From contig CAAGJW010000099.1 of NCBI GenBank assembly GCA_900770215.1, forward strand, positions 1 to 20,922: DNA of 20,922 bases. The letters run 5' to 3'. The notes beneath the pieces are model-generated. The model was given only the letters and a program-made list of their open reading frames with translations. It was not told the DNA's origin and made no database searches. The DNA comes from Bacteroidales bacterium. GTDB lineage: Bacteria; Bacteroidota; Bacteroidia; Bacteroidales; Muribaculaceae. The translations under genes and the position numbers were made by a program. This document shows, piece after piece, positions 14,150 through 20,922 of this stretch (positions are counted from its first letter, which is position 1; each line of letters opens with the position of its first letter).

Positions 14150-15292
14150 TTGAACGATATCATAATAGGATATGATGCCAAGCGCATCGTGAGAAACAGT
14201 ACCGGGCTGGGCAACTATAGCCGCAACCTGGTGAATGCCATTTCGGCGATTGCCCCCGCAGGCACCCAGTTGCGCCTCTATGCTCCCGACGAGGGCCGTG
14301 CCGAGTTGCGCAGCCAGGTGGTGACGCGCCCCAATGTGAGTTTTGCCTACCCGCGAGGCGCTGCTTTCCCGTTCAAGGGCGACTTGTGGCGCTCGCGGCT
14401 GGTGGTGCACGACCTGGTGCGCGATGGCGTGTGCCTGTATCACGGCTTGAGCGGCAAACTGCCAGCTGGGCTCAAGAGGGCGGGTATTCCCGGCGTTGTC
14501 ACCATCCACGACCTCATCTTCATGCGCCACCCTGAGTATTATCACTGGTTCGATGCCAAGATCTACAAGCACCAGTTCTACCGCACGCTGCACGAGGCCG
14601 ACCGCATCATCGCCATCAGCGAGTGCACCAAGCGCGACATCCTGCACTACAGCGATTTCCCTTCCAGCAGGATCGATGTTGTCTATCAAAGTGCGAGCAC
14701 CGATTTCAAGACCCGGTGCACTCTGGAGCACATGGCCGAGGTGAAGCGGCGCTATCACTTGCCTGGCAATTTTGTGCTCAACGTGGGCACAATCGAGCAG
14801 CGCAAAAATGTGCTTCTGGCTGTGAAGGCCCTCAAGGTGCTGCCTCGCGACCTGCACATCGTGATTGTGGGCCGGTCAACCCCCTATGCCACCATGGTGA
14901 GGCGCTGGGCCGATGCCAATGGCCTGGGCAACCGCGTGCACATGTTGAGCCATGTGCCCAACGGCGACCTCCTTGCCATCTATGCGCAGGCTCGGTGCTT
15001 TGTGTACCCCTCCCGCTACGAGGGCTTCGGCATTCCCATTATAGAGGCAATCCAAAGTGGACTGCCTGTGATAGCAGCTACGGGCAGCTGCCTCGAGGAG
15101 GCTGGCGGGCCCAGCAGCATCTACGTTGCCCCCGACGATGTGCAAGCAATGGCCCAGGCTATCGACGCGCTGTTGTCCGATCTCGACAAAACAGCCCTGT
15201 CGGTGGCACGTGCGCAGGAGTGGGTGAGACGCTTCGAGAACGCCGATGTGGCCAGCCAGGTGCTGGCAGTTTACCGCACGCTGCTGCACTGA
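14150..15292 (+). CDS. Glycosyltransferase family 4 protein
   Basis: This 380-residue GT-B enzyme probably transfers a nucleotide-activated sugar to a growing surface glycan at the inner membrane. The N-terminal half shows the acceptor-side GLGNYSRNL (19-27) and the VVTIHDLIF stretch (116-124) of the mannosyltransferase-like GT4 group. The C-terminal half shows NVGTIEQRKNV (211-221), LHIVIVGRS (235-243) and the donor-binding E-x7-E pair Glu291/Glu299 in YEGFGIPIIEA. The start is TTG at 14150: no ATG is available nearby, and the encoded MNDIIIGYDAKRIV is the natural beginning of the family fold. It converges with the HAD gene, leaving only 20 nt between the stops, with no evident terminator. 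The sugar and linkage cannot be read from sequence. Confidence 0.9.
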   Translation: MNDIIIGYDAKRIVRNSTGLGNYSRNLVNAISAIAPAGTQLRLYAPDEGRAELRSQVVTRPNVSFAYPRGAAFPFKGDLWRSRLVVHDLVRDGVCLYHGLSGKLPAGLKRAGIPGVVTIHDLIFMRHPEYYHWFDAKIYKHQFYRTLHEADRIIAISECTKRDILHYSDFPSSRIDVVYQSASTDFKTRCTLEHMAEVKRRYHLPGNFVLNVGTIEQRKNVLLAVKALKVLPRDLHIVIVGRSTPYATMVRRWADANGLGNRVHMLSHVPNGDLLAIYAQARCFVYPSRYEGFGIPIIEAIQSGLPVIAATGSCLEEAGGPSSIYVAPDDVQAMAQAIDALLSDLDKTALSVARAQEWVRRFENADVASQVLAVYRTLLH

Positions 15293-15312
15293 CTTTTTTG
15301 CATTTATCGCTC

Positions 15313-15918
15313 CTATTCCTCTCTGAATGGCTTGTAGTGCCTCACGTCGGCATAGTCGAGCAGCTCCTTGTCGCCGCGGCTGTCGCCATAGGCGATGAGG
15401 GTGTAATTGTCGCGTTGTGGCAACACTTGCGCTACACGCCTCACTTTTTCCTGGCCATAGCAATTGGGTGTCAAGAAGCGGCCCGTGAGATTGCCGCTGG
15501 CCACCTCCACTTTGGTGCCCAGGATGGTCAAGCCAGGATGAGGCGTGAAAAAAGTCTTCACCCAGTTCTCGATGCTCGCGCTCACCACCAGCACTTGCTG
15601 CCCTGCTTCGAGCGCCTGGGCCACGCATTGCACGCCTGCAGGACGCATGATGTGTTGCTTCTTGCTGGTGCCAAACTTGCGGCATCGCCTGTCGAAGTCG
15701 TCGAGCGGCATGCCCTTGTAGAAGTGAGCGAACACCCGCTGCTTGGCTTTCCAGTTGGGATACAGGTGCAGCAGCATGAGCATAATCCAGGGGCTGTTGA
15801 CGAGGAAGCCCCACAAGAAACTGGCCTTGCCCTTGTCGCAGATGATGAATTGCAAGAACGAGTCCTTGCACGTGAGCGTGCCGTCGAAGTCAAAAGCGTG
15901 TACTATTGCCGGTTTCAT
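15313..15918 (-). CDS. HAD-IB-type phosphatase, possible polyprenyl-phosphoribose-5-phosphate phosphatase
   Basis: This 201-residue HAD-superfamily hydrolase has all four motifs: Asp10/Asp12 in AFDFDGT (nucleophile and acid/base), Ser113 in VVSAS, Lys158 in GQEKVRR, and the magnesium ligands in GDSRGDKEL (178-186). The cap inserted after motif I contains a hydrophobic patch (SFLWGFLVNSPWIMLMLLHL, 33-52), which could face the membrane or bind a lipid substrate. The start overlaps the stop of the UbiA-family gene by 4 nt (ATGA), so the two are translationally coupled. In mycobacteria the product of the UbiA-type enzyme is dephosphorylated by a separate phosphatase. I infer that this HAD enzyme does that job here. 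HAD-IB members also include SerB, so phosphoserine phosphatase is the main alternative. Confidence 0.85.
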   Translation of the reverse strand: MKPAIVHAFDFDGTLTCKDSFLQFIICDKGKASFLWGFLVNSPWIMLMLLHLYPNWKAKQRVFAHFYKGMPLDDFDRRCRKFGTSKKQHIMRPAGVQCVAQALEAGQQVLVVSASIENWVKTFFTPHPGLTILGTKVEVASGNLTGRFLTPNCYGQEKVRRVAQVLPQRDNYTLIAYGDSRGDKELLDYADVRHYKPFREE

Positions 15919-16799
15919 GACAGGTAGATGATGAGGAAAAACGATATCGTCCAGGCAAGTATCGTGAGCTGGGTAAAGCGGTCGCTCAGTGCCACCTCGG
16001 TGGGATCGCCGCTCTTGTTGTCGACCACCGAGAGCTGGATGTAGCGCAGAATGCCCAGAATCACAAAGAAGCTCGTGAGATACAGGTATTGCGTGTTAAA
16101 TCGTTTCACCACTTCGGGCGATACGGTATACATGATATAGCACACTATCGTTATCGCTCCCGTGAGGTTGATGGCCTCGTTGATGAAGGTGAGGTTGTAG
16201 CGATGGGTGTTTTTGCGGGGGGCAACTCCGGTCTTCTGCATTCTCACCACATCGTCGCGCCGCTTGGCAAACGACAAGAACAGCGTGAGCAAGAAGGTCA
16301 TGAGCACAATCCAGTGACTCAGCACGATGCCTCCTGCCATGCCTCCTGCCAGTATCCTGAGCACAAAGCCCATCGCAACGATGCACACATCGATGATGGC
16401 ATATTGCTTGAGCTTGACGCTATAGAGCAGGTTCATCACAAAGTAGCATGAAACTATGGCGGCCACTCCTACCATTCTTGGAGGGGGTAACAGCAGGGTG
16501 AGCAGCAGCGAGCCCACAATCATTGTGGCCATGATGGCATAGGCCTGGCCCTTGCTCACGGCCCCCGACGCTATGGGCCGCTTGCACTTCTCGGGGTGCA
16601 AGCGGTCGTCGGCCACGTCGCGCAGGTCGTTGAAGCAGTAGATCGACGATGCGGCACAGCAGAAAGCGATGCACGCAATTGCTACATTGAGCAAGGCATG
16701 AAAATCGAACAGTGCTCCGCCGAAAAACACGGGGACAAAGACAAACAGGTTTTTTATCCATTGCTTGGGCCGAATGAGCCGTATGATATCTTTTACCAT
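15915..16799 (-). CDS. UbiA-family polyprenyl-phosphate phosphoribosyltransferase (DPPR synthase-like)
   Basis: This 294-residue membrane prenyltransferase-fold protein has about nine hydrophobic segments. It resembles decaprenyl-phosphate phosphoribosyltransferase (UbiA, Rv3806c), which attaches phosphoribose from PRPP to a polyprenyl phosphate. Diagnostic features are RPKQWIKN (10-17), the first Asp-rich motif NDLRDVADD (57-65), HPEKCKRPIASGA (68-80), and the second conserved stretch with KQYAIIDV and SFAKRRDD. Quinone-type UbiA enzymes lack the early RP-x-QW-x-KN start, so I favour DPPR synthase. It sits 37 nt downstream of the polytopic membrane gene and overlaps the HAD gene. The product would be the precursor of polyprenyl-phospho-ribose or, after epimerisation, arabinose. 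No DprE1/DprE2-like epimerase is in this window. Confidence 0.88.
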   Translation of the reverse strand: MVKDIIRLIRPKQWIKNLFVFVPVFFGGALFDFHALLNVAIACIAFCCAASSIYCFNDLRDVADDRLHPEKCKRPIASGAVSKGQAYAIMATMIVGSLLLTLLLPPPRMVGVAAIVSCYFVMNLLYSVKLKQYAIIDVCIVAMGFVLRILAGGMAGGIVLSHWIVLMTFLLTLFLSFAKRRDDVVRMQKTGVAPRKNTHRYNLTFINEAINLTGAITIVCYIMYTVSPEVVKRFNTQYLYLTSFFVILGILRYIQLSVVDNKSGDPTEVALSDRFTQLTILAWTISFFLIIYLS

Positions 16800-16836
16800 G
16801 ATTTTTCTATAAATTGTTCTTTTGGATTTTTTCCCC

Positions 16837-18174
16837 TTACAATGCTGCGATGAGGTGTTGCACTACTGCCACGAGAGCTTTGTATTGCAGCACATTGTGC
16901 GGAATGGGGGCATACATGCTGGTGAGCGGTGTGAGCACTACAATCAAGGTGTAGAACCACGTCGACTTGTACACAGGGCGTTGCAGCTTGTGTTGTATTT
17001 TCCCGCTCAGCCTGTCGAGGGCTGCTATATCGAGTCGGCCAAAGCAGGCAACGGCCATGAGTGTCGACAGCACCCAATAGGGAATAGTGCGCCCATAGTC
17101 GCAGCTCAAGATGGTGAACATGGGCAGCATGAACACAAATTGCAGCAGCAGCGTGTTGCTTATCTCCATTGCGGTGTCGCCTGCCATCTTGTACTTGCCT
17201 ATCTTCACTGTGTTGAGGCGGGTCACCAGGTAATAGGTGAAGCCGAATAGCACAACCAGGCTAGGCAGCCCTATCAGTATGTTCCACGGGCCGTCGGCTA
17301 CATTATGCACTCCAAATAGGTTGACGGTAAGATGGACACGTGCGGTCGATAGCAGCTTCCACGACAAGGCTTCTACATTGTCGCCAATGTTGCCCAGGAT
17401 ATAGGCATAGTCGTGGATGCCGTCGGGAAATTGCGCGAAGGCATCGCTCCACGAGTGCCAGATGGCGACGGCCGTGGGCATGTTGCCCTTGCACACGCAC
17501 ACGGCCCCCATCACCAGGGCTACGGGTGCCATGGGCATCAAGGTCTTTGCCAGCCTTGCCTTCAAGCTGGTGTCACCACTGGGTGTCGCTTCGCGATGCG
17601 ACTCATTGTAGCGGTAGGCATACACTGCCAGTATCGGGAAGCAAAAGAAAAACGACGCCTCATGCGACAGCAACATCACGGTCGACAGGGCAAAGAAAAG
17701 GAGCCACGTGCCCAGCCTGCGGCTGTGCAAGTATCGCTTGTAGACTACAAAAATGCAGTAGGTGAGCAACAACAGCAGGCTGTCTTTGCGCTGCCATGTA
17801 GATAAGAAAATGAAGAAGAAACAGCAGCCCAGGGGGAGAATTGCGGTGCTCCATCCCTTCTTGATGAATATGCGTGCCATGAGTGCAACAAGCAGCAGCG
17901 AGGTGACAGCTACGATTGCAAGCACAGCTTGCGGCACGTCGAACGGGTGTGCCTGATATATCATGTAGAGCACTTGCCCAGGCAATCCACGCCTCACAAA
18001 TCCCGCCTGGTAGTTGATGAGCCAGTCGCTCACACCGCAGTTTACATACGTTAAATCACTTATGGAGTAATGCAGGTTTCTTATTATTGATGCAGCAATA
18101 AAGCACAGCCACAGTAGAATAAAAAAATGCCTGCCCGCATTTTCTCTTTTATTCAAGATATCGTCTTTCACCAT
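16837..18174 (-). CDS. Polytopic membrane protein, possible GT-C glycosyltransferase
   Basis: I do not recognise a named family. The 445-residue protein has about ten hydrophobic segments, one starting at ~16 and others at ~78, ~108, ~130, ~154, ~170, ~210, ~288, ~340, ~365 and ~405. After the first helix comes a short loop with Asp40 and Asp50 and the segment DWLINYQAGFVRRGLPGQ (50-67). An acidic pair in this first external loop, followed by helices, is what GT-C enzymes show; these use polyprenyl-phosphate sugars as donors. Its position directly upstream of a polyprenyl-phosphoribose synthase and phosphatase supports the idea that it transfers the lipid-linked pentose. A polysaccharide polymerase of the Wzy kind is an alternative. 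No promoter is clear; a palindrome (18249-18260) lies upstream. Confidence 0.7.
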   Translation of the reverse strand: MVKDDILNKRENAGRHFFILLWLCFIAASIIRNLHYSISDLTYVNCGVSDWLINYQAGFVRRGLPGQVLYMIYQAHPFDVPQAVLAIVAVTSLLLVALMARIFIKKGWSTAILPLGCCFFFIFLSTWQRKDSLLLLLTYCIFVVYKRYLHSRRLGTWLLFFALSTVMLLSHEASFFFCFPILAVYAYRYNESHREATPSGDTSLKARLAKTLMPMAPVALVMGAVCVCKGNMPTAVAIWHSWSDAFAQFPDGIHDYAYILGNIGDNVEALSWKLLSTARVHLTVNLFGVHNVADGPWNILIGLPSLVVLFGFTYYLVTRLNTVKIGKYKMAGDTAMEISNTLLLQFVFMLPMFTILSCDYGRTIPYWVLSTLMAVACFGRLDIAALDRLSGKIQHKLQRPVYKSTWFYTLIVVLTPLTSMYAPIPHNVLQYKALVAVVQHLIAAL

Positions 18175-18248
18175 TCAGAATTTTGTTTTGATTATATTGT
18201 TATTTGTAAGTAATGAACTTTGCCAATTTCTGCATTGTAGAGAGAAGA

Positions 18249-18260
18249 ATTACTAGTAAT
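18249..18260. promoter_or_regulatory. 12-bp perfect palindrome upstream of the membrane-glycan genes
   Basis: ATTACTAGTAAT lies 75 bp upstream of the polytopic membrane gene and 45 bp past the stop of the beta-helix gene. It may be an operator or only an A/T-rich chance palindrome. No terminator separates the two genes, so read-through from the beta-helix gene is possible. Confidence 0.3.
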
Positions 18261-18304
18261 ACATCGTCTCAAGTCATCAGCCAAAATCACATGTTTTGTA
18301 TAAT

Positions 18305-20644
18305 TTAAGTGTTTAAATCGTTGGATTCTGTTTTTGGTGGAATGAGAGTGTCGTTGCAAGTCAGTAATTTCACTTTGTCCTTATTTACAAAATCCCCGTC
18401 AAAATAGCTGCTCATTCCATAGTAGGTGTTTTCGTGTGAAATGAGAACAGCATCTGTTGGATTGTTATTGGTCGCGTTCTGTTTGTCTGCTACATAACCA
18501 CACACAATCACTCCAATGCCATTGGGAGAATTGGGCTTAAATACGTTTTTGTAAAGCTCTATGTAGGCATGGCTGGGCATGAGATGCAAGAACATGGCGA
18601 AAGAGTCTGTCATGAAGCAATTGCCATGAAACTTGAAATAGCCCTCGGCGAGTTTAGGTAAGAATAATGAAGTCCCACCACAAAATAGGTTGTTGTAAGC
18701 CTGAATGTCAACGCGTGATGATTTGCAAGAGTCAGGAATGTTGATGTTTGCAAAATTCTTCATTTTATAGAATGAATTGTTTTTAAGGCAAAGTTTGCCA
18801 CCTCCATATTCTGTCCAAAAGACCGAGATGCCTATATCGCCATTATTTTTGATTATTGCCGATTCGTTTTCTTTGTTGCTTTCTGTTGAGCTACATTTCA
18901 CTATATTGTTTTCAAAAAGTACATTAGCATTTTCGATTTTCAGAATATAGTGTTCCTCCGATAGGGTATATTCATTTTCTGCACTTAAGGGTGTCTCTCC
19001 TGTAGAACTGCTCTCGATTGTTGATTTTGCACCTGTTGTGTTCGACTTGTTTTCGTTACTCTTTGCTAAGTTGGGATATATCATGTAACTTAGTGCGCGA
19101 CAATCAATAGTGTTGTCGGCAATGCGGATTTGGTCTAAATTGAATTTTCCCCGGCCTCCAAGGTCTGTATTCTGCGAGGCGTCACCCGATAAATCGTCGC
19201 ATGAAATTCTGAAATCCACAAGTTGCGCATTGGCATTTTTCCAAGTCCCATACCTGATGTAGTTGCTAGAGATACTGATGTCGTTGCTCTCACAATAGTC
19301 GTCAATGGAGATGCCTGTCAAAGCCTTAATGGGAGCATCAATATAAAATTCATTTCCGTCAATACAATAGTCTTTTAGATTGTAATGTACATAAGGGACG
19401 ACGCTATAGCCACTATTGCCATCTGTACCCAATTTTATGAATGCTAACTGAGAAAAATACATACTGCTGAAGACATCGCACACACCGTCCCACACCTCTT
19501 CGTTTTCATATTGTGATGTGTCAACACGATCAGGGAAGTTTAAGCCATCATGGCTGTTGATTTGTGCTTTATCAATTTTCTTCTCTATAGATGGGGAGGC
19601 ACTTATAGGCTTACCATAGAAGAAGCGGTTGTTTTTAATGTGAATGTTTTCAAAGTTAACTATTCGGTTGGCATAGGAAAAATCATCCAGCCCCGATAGG
19701 GTTTCCTTCGTTTTAAAAAGGTCGTTCTCGTCTCTGCTGAAACAAGATGACCCCCAGATGGCTATGCTCTCATCGTTACCGTACTTATAAAAGTCATTAT
19801 TCTCTATGCGCACATTCTTAGTTCTGTCCCATAGCCAAAGGTTTCCGCCCACTTTTCGAGCATTGTAGTTTTCAAATACGCAATTCACTATTTCTACATT
19901 TTCGCACCAGTGCAGGAATACATGTGTTATATTCAAAAATTGAGAATACAGCTTCACATTAAACATTCTAAAGGAACTTGCCTCATACACTTTAAAAAGA
20001 ATGGGATTTAAATTTTTGTCAAACCAGTGGGTGTATAGCAATGTCGTTTTGCCGGTGTCTATAGTTAGATCAGAGTCGCCGTTATTGTCGATTGATGCCA
20101 TTGCATTGCTGTCGATCTCATGATGTGAAATAATAGGAGGTAGGCTCTCAACTTCAGCGAGAGAAAATTCTGCTCGTATTTCTATGTCGGAAATCAAAAT
20201 GTCGACAGGAGTGCTATGCTCATTTTGTATGTTGAAAATGGCATCATCACAATTATAGGAATGGCACAAGCTCCCTTTATAATCATAGTATTGTGTAGCG
20301 CCAAGTGCACACTCGTTGTACAGCTGTAGTATGGGTAAAGGAGCCTTGGTCTTAGCATTGTCTGAGTTCCAATGCGATCGGGAACCTTGGATTTTGATTT
20401 CACGATAATTCTGGAATGCTAATGCTAAATTGCTTATGATATTGTAACGCTCGCCATTGTTGTACATAAAAGTCATGTGCACGTAATCGCACACATCACA
20501 TGGATACAACATAGGCTCTGCATTTGGATTTATTACAATTTCTCCATTTACAAAAGAAAAGTTCTTCTGAAATGCCACAAATTCTGCATTGCTGTGAAAA
20601 ACGAATTCGTTTGCGGCAGTTTTAGATTGTTTGTTCTGTTCCAT
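18305..20644 (-). CDS. Right-handed beta-helix repeat protein, AT-rich
   Basis: This 779-residue protein is of unknown function. From about residue 235 it repeats a rung motif of the form [IV]-x-[IVF]-x-x-N-x-F, e.g. VEIVNCVFENYN, VRIENNDFYKYGN, IHIKNNRFFYG, ISISSNYIRYG, VLFENNIVKC, LCLKNNSFYKM and IELYKNVFKPN. About a dozen rungs are visible, typical of pectate-lyase-like parallel beta-helices. A Ser/Thr/Asn/Glu-rich low-complexity insertion (AKSNENKSNTTGAKSTIESS and onward) interrupts them. There is no signal peptide, lipobox or sorting tail. An in-frame stop lies seven codons before the ATG, so the start is firm. It contains about 20 Cys. The gene is much richer in A+T than its neighbours and borders the second IS copy, suggesting transfer. 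Alternatives include a phage tail-spike-like or toxin-delivered protein. Confidence 0.75.
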   Translation of the reverse strand: MEQNKQSKTAANEFVFHSNAEFVAFQKNFSFVNGEIVINPNAEPMLYPCDVCDYVHMTFMYNNGERYNIISNLALAFQNYREIKIQGSRSHWNSDNAKTKAPLPILQLYNECALGATQYYDYKGSLCHSYNCDDAIFNIQNEHSTPVDILISDIEIRAEFSLAEVESLPPIISHHEIDSNAMASIDNNGDSDLTIDTGKTTLLYTHWFDKNLNPILFKVYEASSFRMFNVKLYSQFLNITHVFLHWCENVEIVNCVFENYNARKVGGNLWLWDRTKNVRIENNDFYKYGNDESIAIWGSSCFSRDENDLFKTKETLSGLDDFSYANRIVNFENIHIKNNRFFYGKPISASPSIEKKIDKAQINSHDGLNFPDRVDTSQYENEEVWDGVCDVFSSMYFSQLAFIKLGTDGNSGYSVVPYVHYNLKDYCIDGNEFYIDAPIKALTGISIDDYCESNDISISSNYIRYGTWKNANAQLVDFRISCDDLSGDASQNTDLGGRGKFNLDQIRIADNTIDCRALSYMIYPNLAKSNENKSNTTGAKSTIESSSTGETPLSAENEYTLSEEHYILKIENANVLFENNIVKCSSTESNKENESAIIKNNGDIGISVFWTEYGGGKLCLKNNSFYKMKNFANINIPDSCKSSRVDIQAYNNLFCGGTSLFLPKLAEGYFKFHGNCFMTDSFAMFLHLMPSHAYIELYKNVFKPNSPNGIGVIVCGYVADKQNATNNNPTDAVLISHENTYYGMSSYFDGDFVNKDKVKLLTCNDTLIPPKTESNDLNT

Positions 20645-20734
20645 AATGTGCTGAATTGCGGTTTGTTACAAAATGTTGGGAGAGGAAAAATATTTAGATG
20701 AGCTATACAGGTATTTCAATACTGCCTCTCGATG

Positions 20735-20765
20735 CAAAATTATGAAAAAAGAAGGATGTGGCAAA
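20735..20765 (-). promoter_or_regulatory. Promoter of the beta-helix gene
   Basis: On the minus strand TTTG (20765-20762), a 19-nt spacer and TAATTTTG (20742-20735) match the consensus exactly. The start would be near 20728, giving a leader of about 84 nt. The promoter lies 40 nt from the second IS end, so it is not supplied by the IS. Confidence 0.75.
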
Positions 20766-20804
20766 TTTTATTTTGTTTTTTATTGCTGTTGCATTGCACC
20801 TCTT

Positions 20805-20922
20805 CGGGAGTTTGTCACTTTGGTCGCGTAACTGTCTGAAAAAATTTTTTAATAAATTGTTGCACAGTTCATTAATTTTTGCTATCTTTGTACGTAATTG
20901 TACGTATATAAATAAGGCAAAA
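20805..20922 (+). mobile_element. 5' end of a second, inverted copy of the IS1634-type element (cut by the window edge)
   Basis: These 118 nt are identical to the reverse complement of 1906-2023. They carry the IS tip (GTTTGTCACTTTGG), the -7 box TATCTTTG (20883-20890) and the two GTACGTA boxes. The window stops 5 nt before the position of the transposase ATG. Only this end can be seen, so whether a whole copy follows is unknown. Confidence 0.9.

Noticed and set aside
2024..20804. Composite transposon between the two IS ends
   Set aside because: The segment carries essential genes (rpsO, fabD) with native promoters and no typical cargo, so an inversion or an assembly break at a repeat fits better.
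1..20922. CRISPR array, tRNA, rRNA, integron or prophage
   Set aside because: No spaced direct repeats of CRISPR type, no cloverleaf or rRNA sequence, and no integrase or phage structural genes were seen on either strand.

Overview
The window looks like a piece of a Bacteroidales chromosome (about half G+C). The family cannot be fixed from sequence alone, but a gut Muribaculaceae- or Prevotella-like bacterium would fit. The evidence is a recurring Bacteroidetes-type promoter (TTTG, 19-20 nt, TAnnTTTG), no clear Shine-Dalgarno sites, a BspA-like leucine-rich surface protein with a type IX-like sorting tail, and recognisable housekeeping genes (rpsO, manA, fabD, nfnAB, bcp, trmO).

Layout. Positions ~11-2023 hold a complete IS1634-type insertion sequence on the minus strand. 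It abuts the 3' remnant of an interrupted gene (2024-2224). Then come rpsO with a promoter and terminator, manA followed by a small ORF, a 234-nt gene-free stretch with two hairpins, bcp on the minus strand, and a secreted LRR protein. Next are nfnA and nfnB, which encode an electron-bifurcating ferredoxin/NADP oxidoreductase pair, and fabD, which converges on a vanZ-like gene across a bidirectional terminator. A small lysine-rich membrane protein, a candidate ~65-nt RNA, and trmO with a GHL10-type secreted glycosidase-like protein follow.

The right third is a glycan-assembly and surface region. A GT4 glycosyltransferase (plus strand) converges on three tightly packed minus-strand genes: a polytopic membrane protein resembling a GT-C enzyme, a UbiA-type polyprenyl-phosphate phosphoribosyltransferase, and a HAD phosphatase overlapping it by 4 nt. 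I infer a lipid-linked pentose (ribose/arabinose) supply and transfer pathway. Upstream of them is an AT-rich 779-aa gene whose product is built of right-handed beta-helix rungs, has no signal peptide, and looks foreign next to its neighbours.

The last 118 nt repeat, in inverted orientation, the upstream end of the insertion sequence at the left. The 18.8 kb between them is therefore bracketed by inverted IS ends. It carries core genes, so it is better seen as an invertible chromosomal segment, or a contig broken at a repeat, than as a composite transposon. The most promising leads for new biology are the pentose-lipid gene set, the beta-helix protein and the small orphan transcription unit at ~12,061.
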